Position numbers and translations under genes: made by a program. Positions 21,939 through 31,703 of a stretch of 45,623 bases of DNA are shown in pieces. The first letter of the stretch is position 1, and the number at the start of each line of letters is the position of its first letter. The notes beneath the pieces were generated by a model, which worked only from the letters and a program-made list of their open reading frames with translations, was not told the origin of the DNA and did no database searches. The stretch comes from a virus: IMG/VR virus record IMGVR_UViG_3300010885_031493, positions 1 through 45,623 of that record. One strand, given 5' to 3'.

Positions 21939-23831
21939 TTAAAGATCCCCACTAAAGAAACCTTTTATTGATTTCCCTACAAAATCACGAAAAGCATTTT
22001 TGATATCATCACTTAATGGATTAGTCTCATAAACATTTGTTGGTGATGACATTCTACCAACACCAAGTGAGTTTCTAATGTTATCTAGTGTATTATTCAA
22101 TAGTCTAGCTTGGTTAGTAGTCTGAGAATTAATTTGATTATTAACTGCCTTTGTTATCTTCTCCCCAAGTCCTGCTAGAAGTTTACCAAATGTATCGTTC
22201 TTCTTAGCTTGTTGTAGTGGACCAGTTAAACCAACCGCCTTAGCACCTGGTGTCATTTGAGATAACTGTGCATTTCGTCTCAATGTTTCTATATATGATT
22301 GACTAGCACTAATTATAGGGTAGTCTTTCTTATAATTTGAATATGAAGCAGCATTTGTTGTGCTATATGGTGCTAATGGTGAATTTATATCAGTATTATT
22401 ATTATCTATTGTATAAGTGGTATATCCATCACCAGAGTATTTAAACCTCTCCATTCTTAGAGTTGAGTATTTATAATTAAATTGTATATCAAAGTCATCA
22501 GTGAATTTCTTCTCCGTCATATCAATCTCACCTGGGTGTGACATATTTGGAAATTCAAATTGACAGTCATATAGTGTATATATGTATTTTGGTGGGATAT
22601 CTGAATAAACATTTAATGTGTTATTCGGATCATTAACTGCTTTGATAACCCTATTAAAGTTTCTAATCTCAGTTATCTCGATATCAACATCAAATCTCAA
22701 TAGATTCTCTGGTATTAATTGCTTGCCATTTCTTCTTGACCATGACATTGTTTTGTACAACATCGCTAATGTACCTGTACTTATTTTAACATCCTCATAT
22801 AGTGATAATTTTATGACATCCTTTCCGTAATCAACCATGCTTTTAACTGTATCTGAGTTAACTGATACACCCTTCTCAACAAGATTATCAAGTCCGGATA
22901 GCTTTTTTAAATAATAAATCTTAGTATCTGGGTTTATATATGCACCAGGTGAGGAGGCATTGAATCTACTGCTGCTCAATCCAGCATTACTAACATTACC
23001 ATTGCTATTAAAAAATCTAAAGAACTCACCAACAAAATTTTCCCAAGCAGAAGCTCTGCTTACAATCTCAGGGTCAGACTTTGTACTAATGAAATCTATT
23101 ATAGCACCATTAAAGAGTGGTGATGTGACCTGATTTATTATAATATCATACCCGAATGCAACTGGGTCTTCATTATCACCAAAAGTTTGAACAAAGGATC
23201 CTAGATGTATATCGTCTGGTATATAACCAGTACTTGTAATATCAGGTAACGGGTTAATCCCATCAAGCGCATGTATAAAATCATATTGTCCTACACTTGT
23301 TGTATTGTTATCAAAACTCTCATGTGATTTCCTACCAATATCAAGTTTGAATACAGGTGTTGTTGGTTGAATTTTAGATTTATCAACTATATTAAAATAA
23401 GGGTCCTTATTTTTTGGCATTGTCCCATACTCAGCATTTTGACCAGTATCTGGATTTATAACACCATTTATAATATAATAGTCGTCATCAATCACACTAT
23501 AACCAACCTCTCTATCAAATATTATATCCTGACCTATTTGATTAGACCTACTAGTATGGTATGCCGCATAGTTTGGTGTTATATTATCAGGGTAGTCTCC
23601 TGCTTCAACTGGAAGTCCAGTTATTGAGTTTACTGACTGAGTTCCTTTAACATAGAAAGCCTCTTGTGGTGTGAAACCTGGTATGGCATTACCTTGATTG
23701 GTCTTAACCGGAACCATTACACTTGATGGTGTATTTGATGGTTGCATAGTTCTATAGGTACCTCTTGGTGGAAGTGTATTGAGTGGTAGGTTTAATAGGT
23801 TACCTCTATCATCAGATATATTAAATGCCAT
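21939..23831 (-). CDS. Tail-tube-initiator-like baseplate protein
   Basis: 630 aa. Between residues ~370 and 480 lies a strand-rich region (LLRFDVDIEITEIRNFNR, IYTLYDCQFEFPNMSHPGE, FDIQFNYKYSTLRMERF) that resembles tail-tube/tube-initiator domains, as in T4 gp48/gp54/gp19. The long N-terminal part is Pro/Asn/Thr rich and the C-terminal ~150 residues are helical and Gln/Asn rich (QQAKKNDTFGKLLAGLGEK). It lies between the spike and the hub, as expected for a baseplate part. The exact T4 counterpart cannot be fixed by eye. Confidence 0.65.
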   Translation of the reverse strand: MAFNISDDRGNLLNLPLNTLPPRGTYRTMQPSNTPSSVMVPVKTNQGNAIPGFTPQEAFYVKGTQSVNSITGLPVEAGDYPDNITPNYAAYHTSRSNQIGQDIIFDREVGYSVIDDDYYIINGVINPDTGQNAEYGTMPKNKDPYFNIVDKSKIQPTTPVFKLDIGRKSHESFDNNTTSVGQYDFIHALDGINPLPDITSTGYIPDDIHLGSFVQTFGDNEDPVAFGYDIIINQVTSPLFNGAIIDFISTKSDPEIVSRASAWENFVGEFFRFFNSNGNVSNAGLSSSRFNASSPGAYINPDTKIYYLKKLSGLDNLVEKGVSVNSDTVKSMVDYGKDVIKLSLYEDVKISTGTLAMLYKTMSWSRRNGKQLIPENLLRFDVDIEITEIRNFNRVIKAVNDPNNTLNVYSDIPPKYIYTLYDCQFEFPNMSHPGEIDMTEKKFTDDFDIQFNYKYSTLRMERFKYSGDGYTTYTIDNNNTDINSPLAPYSTTNAASYSNYKKDYPIISASQSYIETLRRNAQLSQMTPGAKAVGLTGPLQQAKKNDTFGKLLAGLGEKITKAVNNQINSQTTNQARLLNNTLDNIRNSLGVGRMSSPTNVYETNPLSDDIKNAFRDFVGKSIKGFFSGDL

Positions 23832-23849
23832 TTTTAGTATAGTTTTTAT

Positions 23850-23864
23850 TATATATTAATTTTT
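23850..23864 (-). promoter_or_regulatory. AATTAATATATA phage promoter motif
   Basis: On the minus strand: AAAAATTAATATATA, 18 nt before the start at 23831. Confidence 0.4.
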
Positions 23865-23871
23865 CAACTCG

Positions 23872-26133
23872 TTATGCTGAGAAATCACTAAAATGTGCAA
23901 TCTTATTACCGCCCTGTGCATTTAACTGAACTGCGTATGAGGCAAGATGTTTTCCACCTGTTGAATAGCTGAAGGCTGTTGAAAGTCCATTTTGTCTTTC
24001 TTGTATTAATATCCTAGCCAATGCACCCGAGTCTTTAGTTCCACCGTCATATGCTTTTTTAGTAATTATATAAATACCCTTAAAGTACGCTTCTCCATTC
24101 CAAACAGCATAGGCAAAATGGAATAGGAGTCTACCATCAGATTTTATTAAATCTAGAAGTGATTTATCAGTTATATATCGATTCACAAACTTATTGAATA
24201 GCTTCAGCTGCATATTCGCACACAGTTGAAACAATTTAGACTTAAATGGTCCTGCTGGTGGTATGTAATTTAGATACCAAGCATGTCTATTTTGTGAAAT
24301 AGCGGCCCTTTTATCTTCATCTATGGCTCCCCAGAAAGCATCAAACTCCGCAGTTCCCTTGGCGGCATCTTGTTTTCTATCAATACCAAACATAGTTTCA
24401 CCGGATGTTTTATAACCTGAATACTTAACTGGGTCTTTAAGATATAAATCAGGTGGATCATAACCTCCTTCAAGATTTGCAATAACAATTGTGCATATAT
24501 CTGTCCAGTTTGTTGTCTCTTTACGCAATAGTAAATACCCACCCTTATTCGTAATACTACCCGACGCAGCACCACCTGTTATCGCAGGTGTTCCATTATC
24601 TGGGTAACCACCTGGATTGTCATGAGTTCCTCTTGTCCCACTATTACCCTTATTGACAGTTACCAATTCAGATGCCAGCTCATCAACTGCCAGTTCTAAT
24701 TCTCTCTTAACCAGTGATACTCTTTGACTCACTGCACCATCCATATATCTAAATTCTATATCAACTATTATCCAATCACCTGACAAACGGTTGTTAACCA
24801 TAGATGAGGCGGGCGTGGATGAGTTTGAACTTAGAAATATCTTAATCTTTTGAAACCTATAAATATTATAGTTTGGACTAGGTAGTTGTAGTTCCAATGA
24901 TATCTTTTGACTCTCATATATATTTCTATTATTATGTATTTTTGAATAGTTATAGTTCTTGTGCATGTTATCACTATCTATCTTACCACCATAAACATAG
25001 TTAACATTGGATTTATAAAATGACTCATCTTGTGGAGCACCCTTTAATATAATTGATTTATCAGAATTGTTATTCATCGAATCAACATTAAACTTTAATA
25101 ATGACTTGTCATTAGTATTATAATACTTTAATATATCAGTATAGCCATGCTCTACAGCAACCTCTGTTGCATTATTGACTATTCTAAATGATGTGAAGTA
25201 GTTATTCTGTCCTTCTAATGCAGCATCATTAGTTAAAAATAGATTAGATAAGTCCTTCTCACCAGCTACCTTCAATATTCCCTCCATACCAGTATTTGAC
25301 ACCCCTATCTCATTATCTATATTTCTCGATAATTCCTTCTGTATATCAACAAAGTTAAGGTTGTAATATAAGTCAACATTACCTGCTACAAATGAGTCAT
25401 CGGATATGTAAGCACTATCTATAACATCTAATATAAAGTCATATGGTCTTTTACCCAAATTCAACCAATTCATCTTATCATTTGTCTCAGTGATATTAGT
25501 ATTGAAGCCTAATCCTATTTCTTTACATACATCTTGAAGGGTTTTATTACTTGTTGAGCCCGAGTATGATTTAAACTTCTTAAAATACAAACCATCGACA
25601 TCAAGTATTGAATCAATTATCATTAATCCATCATTATTCGTAAAGCTTCTTATTTTAAACTGTATATAAACTGGTTTCAGTTGTTCTGATCTAGAATTAA
25701 GGAATAATGTGATTTTAGTATCATCTAATGGGAATCCCTTATCTTTCATTACACCAATAACATCTGTAAATGAGAGTCTCATCGCAGGTAGTATACCATC
25801 GTAATAAACTGATACATATTGTAAGCCACCAGTATCAATTTGAATACCGTTATACCATACAACTGGTACATACCCTAACCCGCTTATTACCTCATCAGCA
25901 TATGCTTGATTATCTGGTGGTGTAGTTATCTGAATCTCTTGTGGTTGTATAGTGGTCTTAAATAGGTTAACTATACCACCGGTTGTAATATTATTCTTTT
26001 GTGTATCAGAAGCAGTCTTAGAGTCATTCTGAGTTGCAATGTCACCACGGCTAGTTTCTTGTGGCACAGGTTGCCCTGGGGCTAGAGTTGTAGTCGTAGT
26101 CGTAGTACTAGTTGTAGTGGTTGTAGTTGGCAT
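23872..26133 (-). CDS. gp27-like baseplate hub with GH108-like lysozyme domain
   Basis: 753 aa. It opens with a Thr tract (MPTTTTTTSTTTTTTTLAPG). Residues ~85-470 have the layout of gp27/VgrG hub proteins (VVWYNGIQI, ILPAMRLSFTDVIG, FKIRSFTN, TLQDVCKEIGLGF, RPYDFILDVIDSAY, SGDWIIVDIEFRY). After a Gly/Asn linker, residues ~535-753 resemble glycoside hydrolase family 108: IVIANLEGGYDPPD with the candidate catalytic Glu, then SGETMFGIDRK, where GH108 has GGxTxxGIS. A muramidase fused to the hub would cut peptidoglycan during tube penetration. The Thr tract is unusual but seen in phage virion proteins. Confidence 0.75.
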   Translation of the reverse strand: MPTTTTTTSTTTTTTTLAPGQPVPQETSRGDIATQNDSKTASDTQKNNITTGGIVNLFKTTIQPQEIQITTPPDNQAYADEVISGLGYVPVVWYNGIQIDTGGLQYVSVYYDGILPAMRLSFTDVIGVMKDKGFPLDDTKITLFLNSRSEQLKPVYIQFKIRSFTNNDGLMIIDSILDVDGLYFKKFKSYSGSTSNKTLQDVCKEIGLGFNTNITETNDKMNWLNLGKRPYDFILDVIDSAYISDDSFVAGNVDLYYNLNFVDIQKELSRNIDNEIGVSNTGMEGILKVAGEKDLSNLFLTNDAALEGQNNYFTSFRIVNNATEVAVEHGYTDILKYYNTNDKSLLKFNVDSMNNNSDKSIILKGAPQDESFYKSNVNYVYGGKIDSDNMHKNYNYSKIHNNRNIYESQKISLELQLPSPNYNIYRFQKIKIFLSSNSSTPASSMVNNRLSGDWIIVDIEFRYMDGAVSQRVSLVKRELELAVDELASELVTVNKGNSGTRGTHDNPGGYPDNGTPAITGGAASGSITNKGGYLLLRKETTNWTDICTIVIANLEGGYDPPDLYLKDPVKYSGYKTSGETMFGIDRKQDAAKGTAEFDAFWGAIDEDKRAAISQNRHAWYLNYIPPAGPFKSKLFQLCANMQLKLFNKFVNRYITDKSLLDLIKSDGRLLFHFAYAVWNGEAYFKGIYIITKKAYDGGTKDSGALARILIQERQNGLSTAFSYSTGGKHLASYAVQLNAQGGNKIAHFSDFSA

Positions 26134-26161
26134 GTCTTATTTATTAAAATAGTTTATTCTC

Positions 26162-26629
26162 CTACTTTATTGGTGAAATAGTTATCTTACCATTTGAATA
26201 AGAGATTGGACTTTGTGGTGTATCTAAGAATGTAGGTGCTATTTGATAATTATTCTCAACATAAGACACTCTATTTGGATCCTTAACATTTGATTTATTC
26301 TGATTAAGTAATGTTTTATTAGTCGCAGTAACTGTTACATCTACTTTGTATAAATCATATACCGCCGGTGGAACATAAAATATTACATCACCACTCATTA
26401 TATTAAGTGGGTTATCAATATCATTCAGGTCCATAACCATATCAACATAATCAACATTATTGTAAAGTGATTTGCAGATATTATCCATTCTCATCTCATG
26501 ATCCTGTGTAACATTAAATTTGAACGGGGTTACTCCAGTTTCAATTAAGTGAAATGTTGGTGCTATTAAATCATATAATCCACCTTGATTATCATCTGTT
26601 ATTAGCGTTTTTATGTCATAAATTTCCAT
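26162..26629 (-). CDS. gp53-like/LysM-like baseplate wedge protein
   Basis: I choose the start at 26629 (MEIYDIKTLI, 155 aa). A longer reading to 26665 would overlap the upstream gene by 29 nt. The core MRMDNICKSLYNNVDYVDMV...NDIDNPLNIMSGDVIFYVPP has the LysM/gp53 pattern (D-I-...-Y-...-L..N.I..P..I..G..I..P), which in T4 gp53 closes the baseplate wedge. Position within the baseplate block agrees. The rest (VSYVENNYQIAPTFLDTP) is unknown. Confidence 0.65.
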   Translation of the reverse strand: MEIYDIKTLITDDNQGGLYDLIAPTFHLIETGVTPFKFNVTQDHEMRMDNICKSLYNNVDYVDMVMDLNDIDNPLNIMSGDVIFYVPPAVYDLYKVDVTVTATNKTLLNQNKSNVKDPNRVSYVENNYQIAPTFLDTPQSPISYSNGKITISPIK

Positions 26630-26636
26630 GTCATTA

Positions 26637-28505
26637 TTATATTTTTTTCGCAACACCCGCAGCAATATTGTAATTCATACCAGATTTTGGCAAGCTCGCA
26701 TTTACAGTCCCATCTGCATTGAGTGCCCAAGATCCCACTCTAACTGGGGTTGCTTTACTATCAGCACCAGTACTATAAATACTCTTATCTCCCGCAAATA
26801 CAAAGTCGCCATTAAGACCAGGTAATGCGATTGTTTGTCCTGGTAAAAATGTTTTACCACCATCTGCTGAAACTCCCACTGCTTTCCCTTTGAGTGCATC
26901 TGGTGTAACTGATGCAGATCCTGATGTATATGTTGCTTCCGCGGCAGCTTGTTCAGATGAGCTATATGTCCTATTAGCAGCAGTAGAAACTTTATTCTGA
27001 TCTATAGTATTTGCTGCATTATTTATATCAGTCTCATCAATAGTCATCTCTGCTTCTTGGAATGACTTTCTCTTCGCCACAAATGTTCTTGCTTTACCAC
27101 AGGAAAACTTTTTAAATATTTCTTGTAAACCTATATTTCTAGCGCTTTCCATTTTAACTTTTAGCTTAATTGATGATGGTAGATCATTGAATGCTAGTAC
27201 CTTACCTAGGGTAAGTTGAACGTCCTTAACTATCATATCACCTGATGAGAATATAGGTCTTCTTGGGTTGCCTACTGTAACATGCCATGGTCCTGATGGT
27301 GTACCTGTTAAAGAGTTAACTACACTTATAATTCTCAATTTATATTTACTTATAATACCCGCGATTGCTTTAGCACCAATCTTACCAATAAGATCCGCTA
27401 TTCCTAGTTTAGCTTTATTTGCTTGCTTCTGGTCATTACCAGCCTTTTTAGCATCATCCTTTGTTGATGATGAGTTTCCTCCAAATAAATCAACTATCTT
27501 TGTACCAATTGCTTTTAGTGCGGATGATACCGCTGCTACAAAGGTAACTAATGCAGCTTTTAATCTGTTAGTATCACCACTACCAACATCATCTAAAAAC
27601 TTCTTAAATGCACCAGTAGATTCACCTCGGAATTGAAATACTGATTCAGAAGTACCAAAAGAAAGTGCATTTGCTATAAGGTCATAATATACCGTAGTAG
27701 GATCAACACCATTTATAAACTTCTGCTCATACTCAACCTCAAAATCTATACTGTATATACATTTTAGTCCAGATCCAGCGGATTCTTTATCTAATGTGGC
27801 TCTTCTTTTAGATTCTCTAATTAAATTTGGATTACCTAGAGGAAGTTTTGTAGCATCTAGATCTGTTAATCCGAACGCATTAAATACTTCATATTGTAAC
27901 CCTTCTGTGAAGCCAGGAAATGGCACAAGATTAGCACCTGCTGCTAATAAATTACCAAGCTTTCCACCTTTATTATCACCGACTAATACATCACCACCAA
28001 TGTCATTTAATACACTCTTGAATGATGCTTCACCATTAGTCCATTCTTCATTATAAGTAACATCTATAAATTCTTTATTATCATCAACCCATGAAACTAA
28101 TGTTGATATCGGTGTTCTATCTTTTACGGTGAGTAAGTCGTCCTCAACTGGAGCTTCATATCTTCTAGCTACTATTAATCTGTTGTTTGTATATACACCA
28201 AGCTTTCTAAGATATGCAAAGTCGGCATAAGAAAGTTTCATTGAAGGTATCTGACTAGTATAGTCAATTATTGATGAGGTTGATATATCAGAACTATAAT
28301 CCTGATCATCACCACCTGCTGATAATTTAGCTAAATTAAATGAGGTATTATTATTATTATTACTATCTGATTTTCTTGAGAATAAGGATTGTATGTTTGA
28401 TGATGTACCGACAACTTTATAGTTTCCAATTTGGTTATCGTTACGATCCATAGGGTAAAATGTTATCCCAAGTGGAGATGAACCCATTTGATTATTGTAA
28501 GCCAT
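26637..28505 (-). CDS. Tube/baseplate structural protein
   Basis: 622 aa. The region ~385-470 (GPWHVTVGNPRRPIFSSGDM, VKDVQLTLGKVLAFNDLPSS, MESARNIGLQEIFKKF) is a well-kept pattern I associate with tube-terminator or gp48-like proteins of T4-related phages. The N-terminus (MGSSPLGITFYPMDRND) and a Ser/Asn-rich linker precede it. An Ala/Lys-rich, possibly coiled segment (~310-375) interrupts the core. The last ~120 residues are Gly/Ser/Asp-rich repeats, perhaps exposed. It is the promoter-proximal gene of the baseplate block. Confidence 0.7.
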   Translation of the reverse strand: MAYNNQMGSSPLGITFYPMDRNDNQIGNYKVVGTSSNIQSLFSRKSDSNNNNNTSFNLAKLSAGGDDQDYSSDISTSSIIDYTSQIPSMKLSYADFAYLRKLGVYTNNRLIVARRYEAPVEDDLLTVKDRTPISTLVSWVDDNKEFIDVTYNEEWTNGEASFKSVLNDIGGDVLVGDNKGGKLGNLLAAGANLVPFPGFTEGLQYEVFNAFGLTDLDATKLPLGNPNLIRESKRRATLDKESAGSGLKCIYSIDFEVEYEQKFINGVDPTTVYYDLIANALSFGTSESVFQFRGESTGAFKKFLDDVGSGDTNRLKAALVTFVAAVSSALKAIGTKIVDLFGGNSSSTKDDAKKAGNDQKQANKAKLGIADLIGKIGAKAIAGIISKYKLRIISVVNSLTGTPSGPWHVTVGNPRRPIFSSGDMIVKDVQLTLGKVLAFNDLPSSIKLKVKMESARNIGLQEIFKKFSCGKARTFVAKRKSFQEAEMTIDETDINNAANTIDQNKVSTAANRTYSSSEQAAAEATYTSGSASVTPDALKGKAVGVSADGGKTFLPGQTIALPGLNGDFVFAGDKSIYSTGADSKATPVRVGSWALNADGTVNASLPKSGMNYNIAAGVAKKI

Positions 28506-28525
28506 TTAATGAAATTAATTTTATG

Positions 28526-28538
28526 TATATATTAATTT
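28526..28538 (-). promoter_or_regulatory. AATTAATATATA phage promoter motif
   Basis: On the minus strand: AAATTAATATATA, 20 nt before the start at 28505. It probably drives the baseplate genes. Confidence 0.45.
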
Positions 28539-28549
28539 CTAATATGCTC

Positions 28550-29398
28550 TTAGTAATCACGTATGTAAGTGAGTATAGACTCCATTTTAATATCTATATC
28601 ATCATTATATTTTATGATAAAAAGTTTAATATTATTCTTTATACAATAATCAACTTTTAATTTATCCCTATATTGGTAAAGTTCAAAGTTTTCTATTTTT
28701 CGAAAAATGTATTCAATATAGTTATAATGTTGATACCCATTGAACTCAATAAGACAAATAAGGTTATTATTAGAGTCAAGTATAGCAAAATCAAAGAGTA
28801 GATTTCTTTTATGTTTAAGGTCTTCGAATTTATACTGAGTAGCATAACTTATATTATTTAGTTTTAAGATATTTTCTATTTTTAATTCACCTTTTGATGT
28901 GTTGCATCTTGGGCAACCTTTTCCATTTAGATGATTACCCGCAGTTTGTATAAAGTCACCATGTTTAGGACATGTTATTATAACCTTCAATCTATTATTT
29001 TTATATTCGGTATTATTATAATTATACTTATTATTGTGTATTATATTTGACTTATTGACATGGGGTTTGTGTAAACTCACCATGTTTAGGGCATATTATC
29101 GTGACTGGGGTTCTTATATTTTCATAATTTACTTTACTATAGTTGTATATATCACCATGTACTTCTACTGCCCTATTAATAAAGTCTGACTTAGTCATCT
29201 TTTGTGTTTTGTCACATTTTGGACAACCCTGTCCATTTATATGATTGGCTGCATTTTGCTCAAAGTCACCATGTATAGGACAAGTTATAATAACTTTTAG
29301 TCGGTTATTAACATAGATTGTCTTATTATAGTTATATTTATTATTGTGTGTTTTACAGGTTTTTCTATAAATTGTTGTGTGTTGAGTTTTTTGCTCAT
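28550..29398 (-). pseudogene. Broken Vsr-like homing endonuclease (two frameshifts)
   Basis: The original gene starts at 29398 (MSKKLNTQQFIEK). It changes frame and continues KTHNNKYNYNKTIY...CPIHGDFEQNAANH...GCPKC, then a second ribbon ending ICPKHGEFTQTPCQ at a stop. A third frame, open from 29083 to 28550, resumes with NIIHNNKYNYNN...CPKHGDFIQ...GCPRC and the nuclease module FDFAILDSNN, CLIEFNGYQHY and IKLFIIKY. So there is one frameshift near the start and one deletion-plus-frameshift in the middle, at a repeat boundary. The nuclease module alone could still be translated from 29083. Confidence 0.75.
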
Positions 29399-29401
29399 AG
29401 A

Positions 29402-29794
29402 TTAATAATCTCTAATTATTTGAGAATTGCTAAATTTTGAGAGGTTGCTTAGAACGTCATCTAATATCTTCTGCTCCCGCCTGAAGTCATTGAAGAATAT
29501 CAATGTATTGAATTCGTTATCCTCTCCGAGTATTTTTTTAATATTGAGTAGTTTTTCTATCGAGAATTCGCTATCAAAGTCGGGAATATAATAGATATCT
29601 TTCTTTTTCTCAACAGCTTGCTGAATTTTATTAAAGATTAATATTTTCAGATAGGTCTTCTCAACCGTATAATCTACTTCTTCTTCTTCGATTATTTTCT
29701 TTATATCTATAATATATTTATTCTTCACTCTATTAACTTTGACATACTTATCAAATTTCTTTCGACCCTGAACATATACACAGAAAAACCTCAT
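29402..29794 (-). CDS. Unknown small protein
   Basis: 130 aa. Basic, with a Glu-rich helix (IKKIIEEEEVDYTVEK) and then a nucleotidyl- or kinase-like core pattern (YYIPDFDSEFSIEKLLNIKKI, TLIFFNDFRREQKILDD). It could be a small P-loop-less kinase-fold relative, but no decisive motif is seen. It stands between the DHH gene and the endonuclease remnant and has its own promoter motif. The remnant begins 4 nt after its stop. Confidence 0.65.
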   Translation of the reverse strand: MRFFCVYVQGRKKFDKYVKVNRVKNKYIIDIKKIIEEEEVDYTVEKTYLKILIFNKIQQAVEKKKDIYYIPDFDSEFSIEKLLNIKKILGEDNEFNTLIFFNDFRREQKILDDVLSNLSKFSNSQIIRDY

Positions 29795-29813
29795 TATTTA
29801 GTTAAATTTAAGG

Positions 29814-29825
29814 ATATATATAAAA
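29814..29825 (-). promoter_or_regulatory. TTTTATATATAT phage promoter motif
   Basis: On the minus strand: TTTTATATATAT, 19 nt before the start at 29794. Confidence 0.4.
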
Positions 29826-29844
29826 TTTTTCACCGCCCATCCAT

Positions 29845-31647
29845 CTAATTAGGCTTTTCATTCTTAATCTTACCGATTATCTTCTTGTTATCTCTATCGA
29901 TTACGAAGTCACGTTTGTGTATAAAGTCATGTTTTAAGAAAATATCTTTATCTACCTTATTCTCATTACCATTTGATACAATAATATATTCATAGCTCTC
30001 AGCAATAACATCTGCCTTGAAGTCCACTCCACCAGTATTGTATGTAACTTTTTTACCAGCTCTACTATCATCAATTTTAGATTTTAGTATCTTGATAAAT
30101 AAAGCAGCCATACTTCTCATTACTTCTAAGTAATCTTCCGTTTTAAATGCGGCTTTCAACATATCTTTTCTACAAGACATAAAGTTTAGTGATTGAATAT
30201 TAGTAATTGCCTTGTGCCCGCCACTTGTAGCTTCTATTATATCCCATAGAGATACTTTATACCAATTCATTTCATTTTTATCTTCACTTGTCCACTCGTT
30301 ATATGGCTTATCCATACACTCCTTAACATCTTCCAGTGTGTCTAAATCAACAACTAAAGTTGATGTTCTATCTTTTCTATTAGATAGTGTATATACTTTG
30401 CCTTTATAAAATGCTTCTAAATCTTTAAACTTGAAACCAACTGCTTGATAATCAGTGCCGTATCTATTTACCATTTTATCAACATCACTCTCACTAATCC
30501 TCTTAATATCAGCTATTGATACTCTGATAAAGTCTAAGCCCTTTTTATAATGTGCTAGAACTTCTTTAGCTATTGCACCCATATCAATATCTTTAATTCT
30601 TCTTTCTTTGAAAGGGTTGCAAGATACTTGAATTAATCCCATAGGGAATGTTGTACAAACAAATTCCGCATCAGGGAAGTTTTTAAATACAACATATCTA
30701 TCATAAGAACCTGGATCCATGACATAGCCAATACCATATTGACTAACTATTTTATAGTCTTTATCATATTCAATATCTTTATGTTTACCATAAGAACCGT
30801 ATTTCTGTCTTGTTCCAATATATTTATTTAGGTTTCTCATTATTTCCTCAGGAGTAGTTAGCTTTTTTGGAGCATTGTGAACTCTTGCGGATCTATCCCA
30901 CTCAAGTGAAACAGCATTATTGATATAATGTCTTAAATTATTAAAAATAGAATATAAACTAGGGTTAGAATCCAATACAATACATTCCATTAGGTTTCTA
31001 TTAATATGATGATTCTTACCATCTAAACTTGTAACTGAGATTCTTTTATTCTTTAATGACAATAATAATCTATTAACAACTAATCCCATCAATAGTCTAT
31101 TTCTTTCTGGTGACTTATCTTTTTTGTATGAAAAGATTGCATTTTGAATATCATCAGGTGTTAGTCCTTGCTCAAGAAAGTTAGCAGAGTCAACAGTTTG
31201 TATTGACTTAACATCGGTGGATATAAAAATATCACCTGGTGATATTACACCAGATATTGTCTCAGCATTTGATCTAGAAGGTTTGAAGTGTGTGGACGTT
31301 CCTTTCTCAACACCGGCTTGACCAGTGTGGTGGTCGGTGTGTATTGAAAACATTGGCTTTGAGTGTGCAAAATCTACTAAAGCTGCAAGTGAGTCAGTTT
31401 GTTTATCCTGAATTACATATTCTGCTGATCCATATTGGATTATATGTGAGTCAACTAAGACAAGATCATAATCTTGTAAATATTTCTTCATTGCTAATGC
31501 CGAGCAAACTCCATCAAGATCTTGGTGAAAGAATATTTCAAAGTTGTTGCCATGTTCTTCCTTATGTGTATTAATTATATTAGTAATGTTCTGCATACCA
31601 GATTCATTAACTATCCTAAATGTTGAATATTTCTTTATCATAAACAT
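29845..31647 (-). CDS. DHH-family phosphoesterase/exonuclease
   Basis: 600 aa. Motifs: EIFFHQDLDGVCSALAM (DxDG-type metal site, ~38-54), VLVDSHI, FSIHTDHHTGQ (DHH, ~100-110) and, far downstream, ATSGGHKAITNIQSLNF (a GGHxxA-type DHHA1 signature). This is the RecJ/NrnA/Orn-like DHH superfamily: Mn2+-dependent 5'-3' exonucleases or small-oligonucleotide/cyclic-dinucleotide phosphodiesterases. The long middle insert (~170-400) and basic C-terminus are unassigned. It could trim DNA in recombination, or degrade nanoRNA or c-di-NMP. The promoter motif abuts the first ATG; the second ATG (M3, at 31641, MIKKYS) may be the true start. Confidence 0.8.
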   Translation of the reverse strand: MFMIKKYSTFRIVNESGMQNITNIINTHKEEHGNNFEIFFHQDLDGVCSALAMKKYLQDYDLVLVDSHIIQYGSAEYVIQDKQTDSLAALVDFAHSKPMFSIHTDHHTGQAGVEKGTSTHFKPSRSNAETISGVISPGDIFISTDVKSIQTVDSANFLEQGLTPDDIQNAIFSYKKDKSPERNRLLMGLVVNRLLLSLKNKRISVTSLDGKNHHINRNLMECIVLDSNPSLYSIFNNLRHYINNAVSLEWDRSARVHNAPKKLTTPEEIMRNLNKYIGTRQKYGSYGKHKDIEYDKDYKIVSQYGIGYVMDPGSYDRYVVFKNFPDAEFVCTTFPMGLIQVSCNPFKERRIKDIDMGAIAKEVLAHYKKGLDFIRVSIADIKRISESDVDKMVNRYGTDYQAVGFKFKDLEAFYKGKVYTLSNRKDRTSTLVVDLDTLEDVKECMDKPYNEWTSEDKNEMNWYKVSLWDIIEATSGGHKAITNIQSLNFMSCRKDMLKAAFKTEDYLEVMRSMAALFIKILKSKIDDSRAGKKVTYNTGGVDFKADVIAESYEYIIVSNGNENKVDKDIFLKHDFIHKRDFVIDRDNKKIIGKIKNEKPN

Positions 31648-31658
31648 ATATATTAAAA
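31648..31658 (-). promoter_or_regulatory. TTTTAATATAT phage promoter motif at a start codon
   Basis: On the minus strand it runs directly into the ATG at 31647, which argues for a start at 31641 or a leaderless transcript. Confidence 0.4.
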
Positions 31659-31688
31659 TAATAATATTCTTTTTTTAATAATTATAAA

Positions 31689-31699
31689 TTTTATATATA
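31689..31699 (+). promoter_or_regulatory. TTTTATATATA phage promoter motif
   Basis: It lies 4 nt before the start at 31704. Confidence 0.4.
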
Positions 31700-31703
31700 A
31701 TTA

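Noticed and set aside
27268-28056. Plus-strand open frames across the 622-aa structural gene
   Set aside because: They are antisense to a well-supported baseplate gene, with no family features of their own.
31290-31574. Plus-strand open frame within the DHH gene
   Set aside because: Antisense shadow of the conserved DHH motifs.
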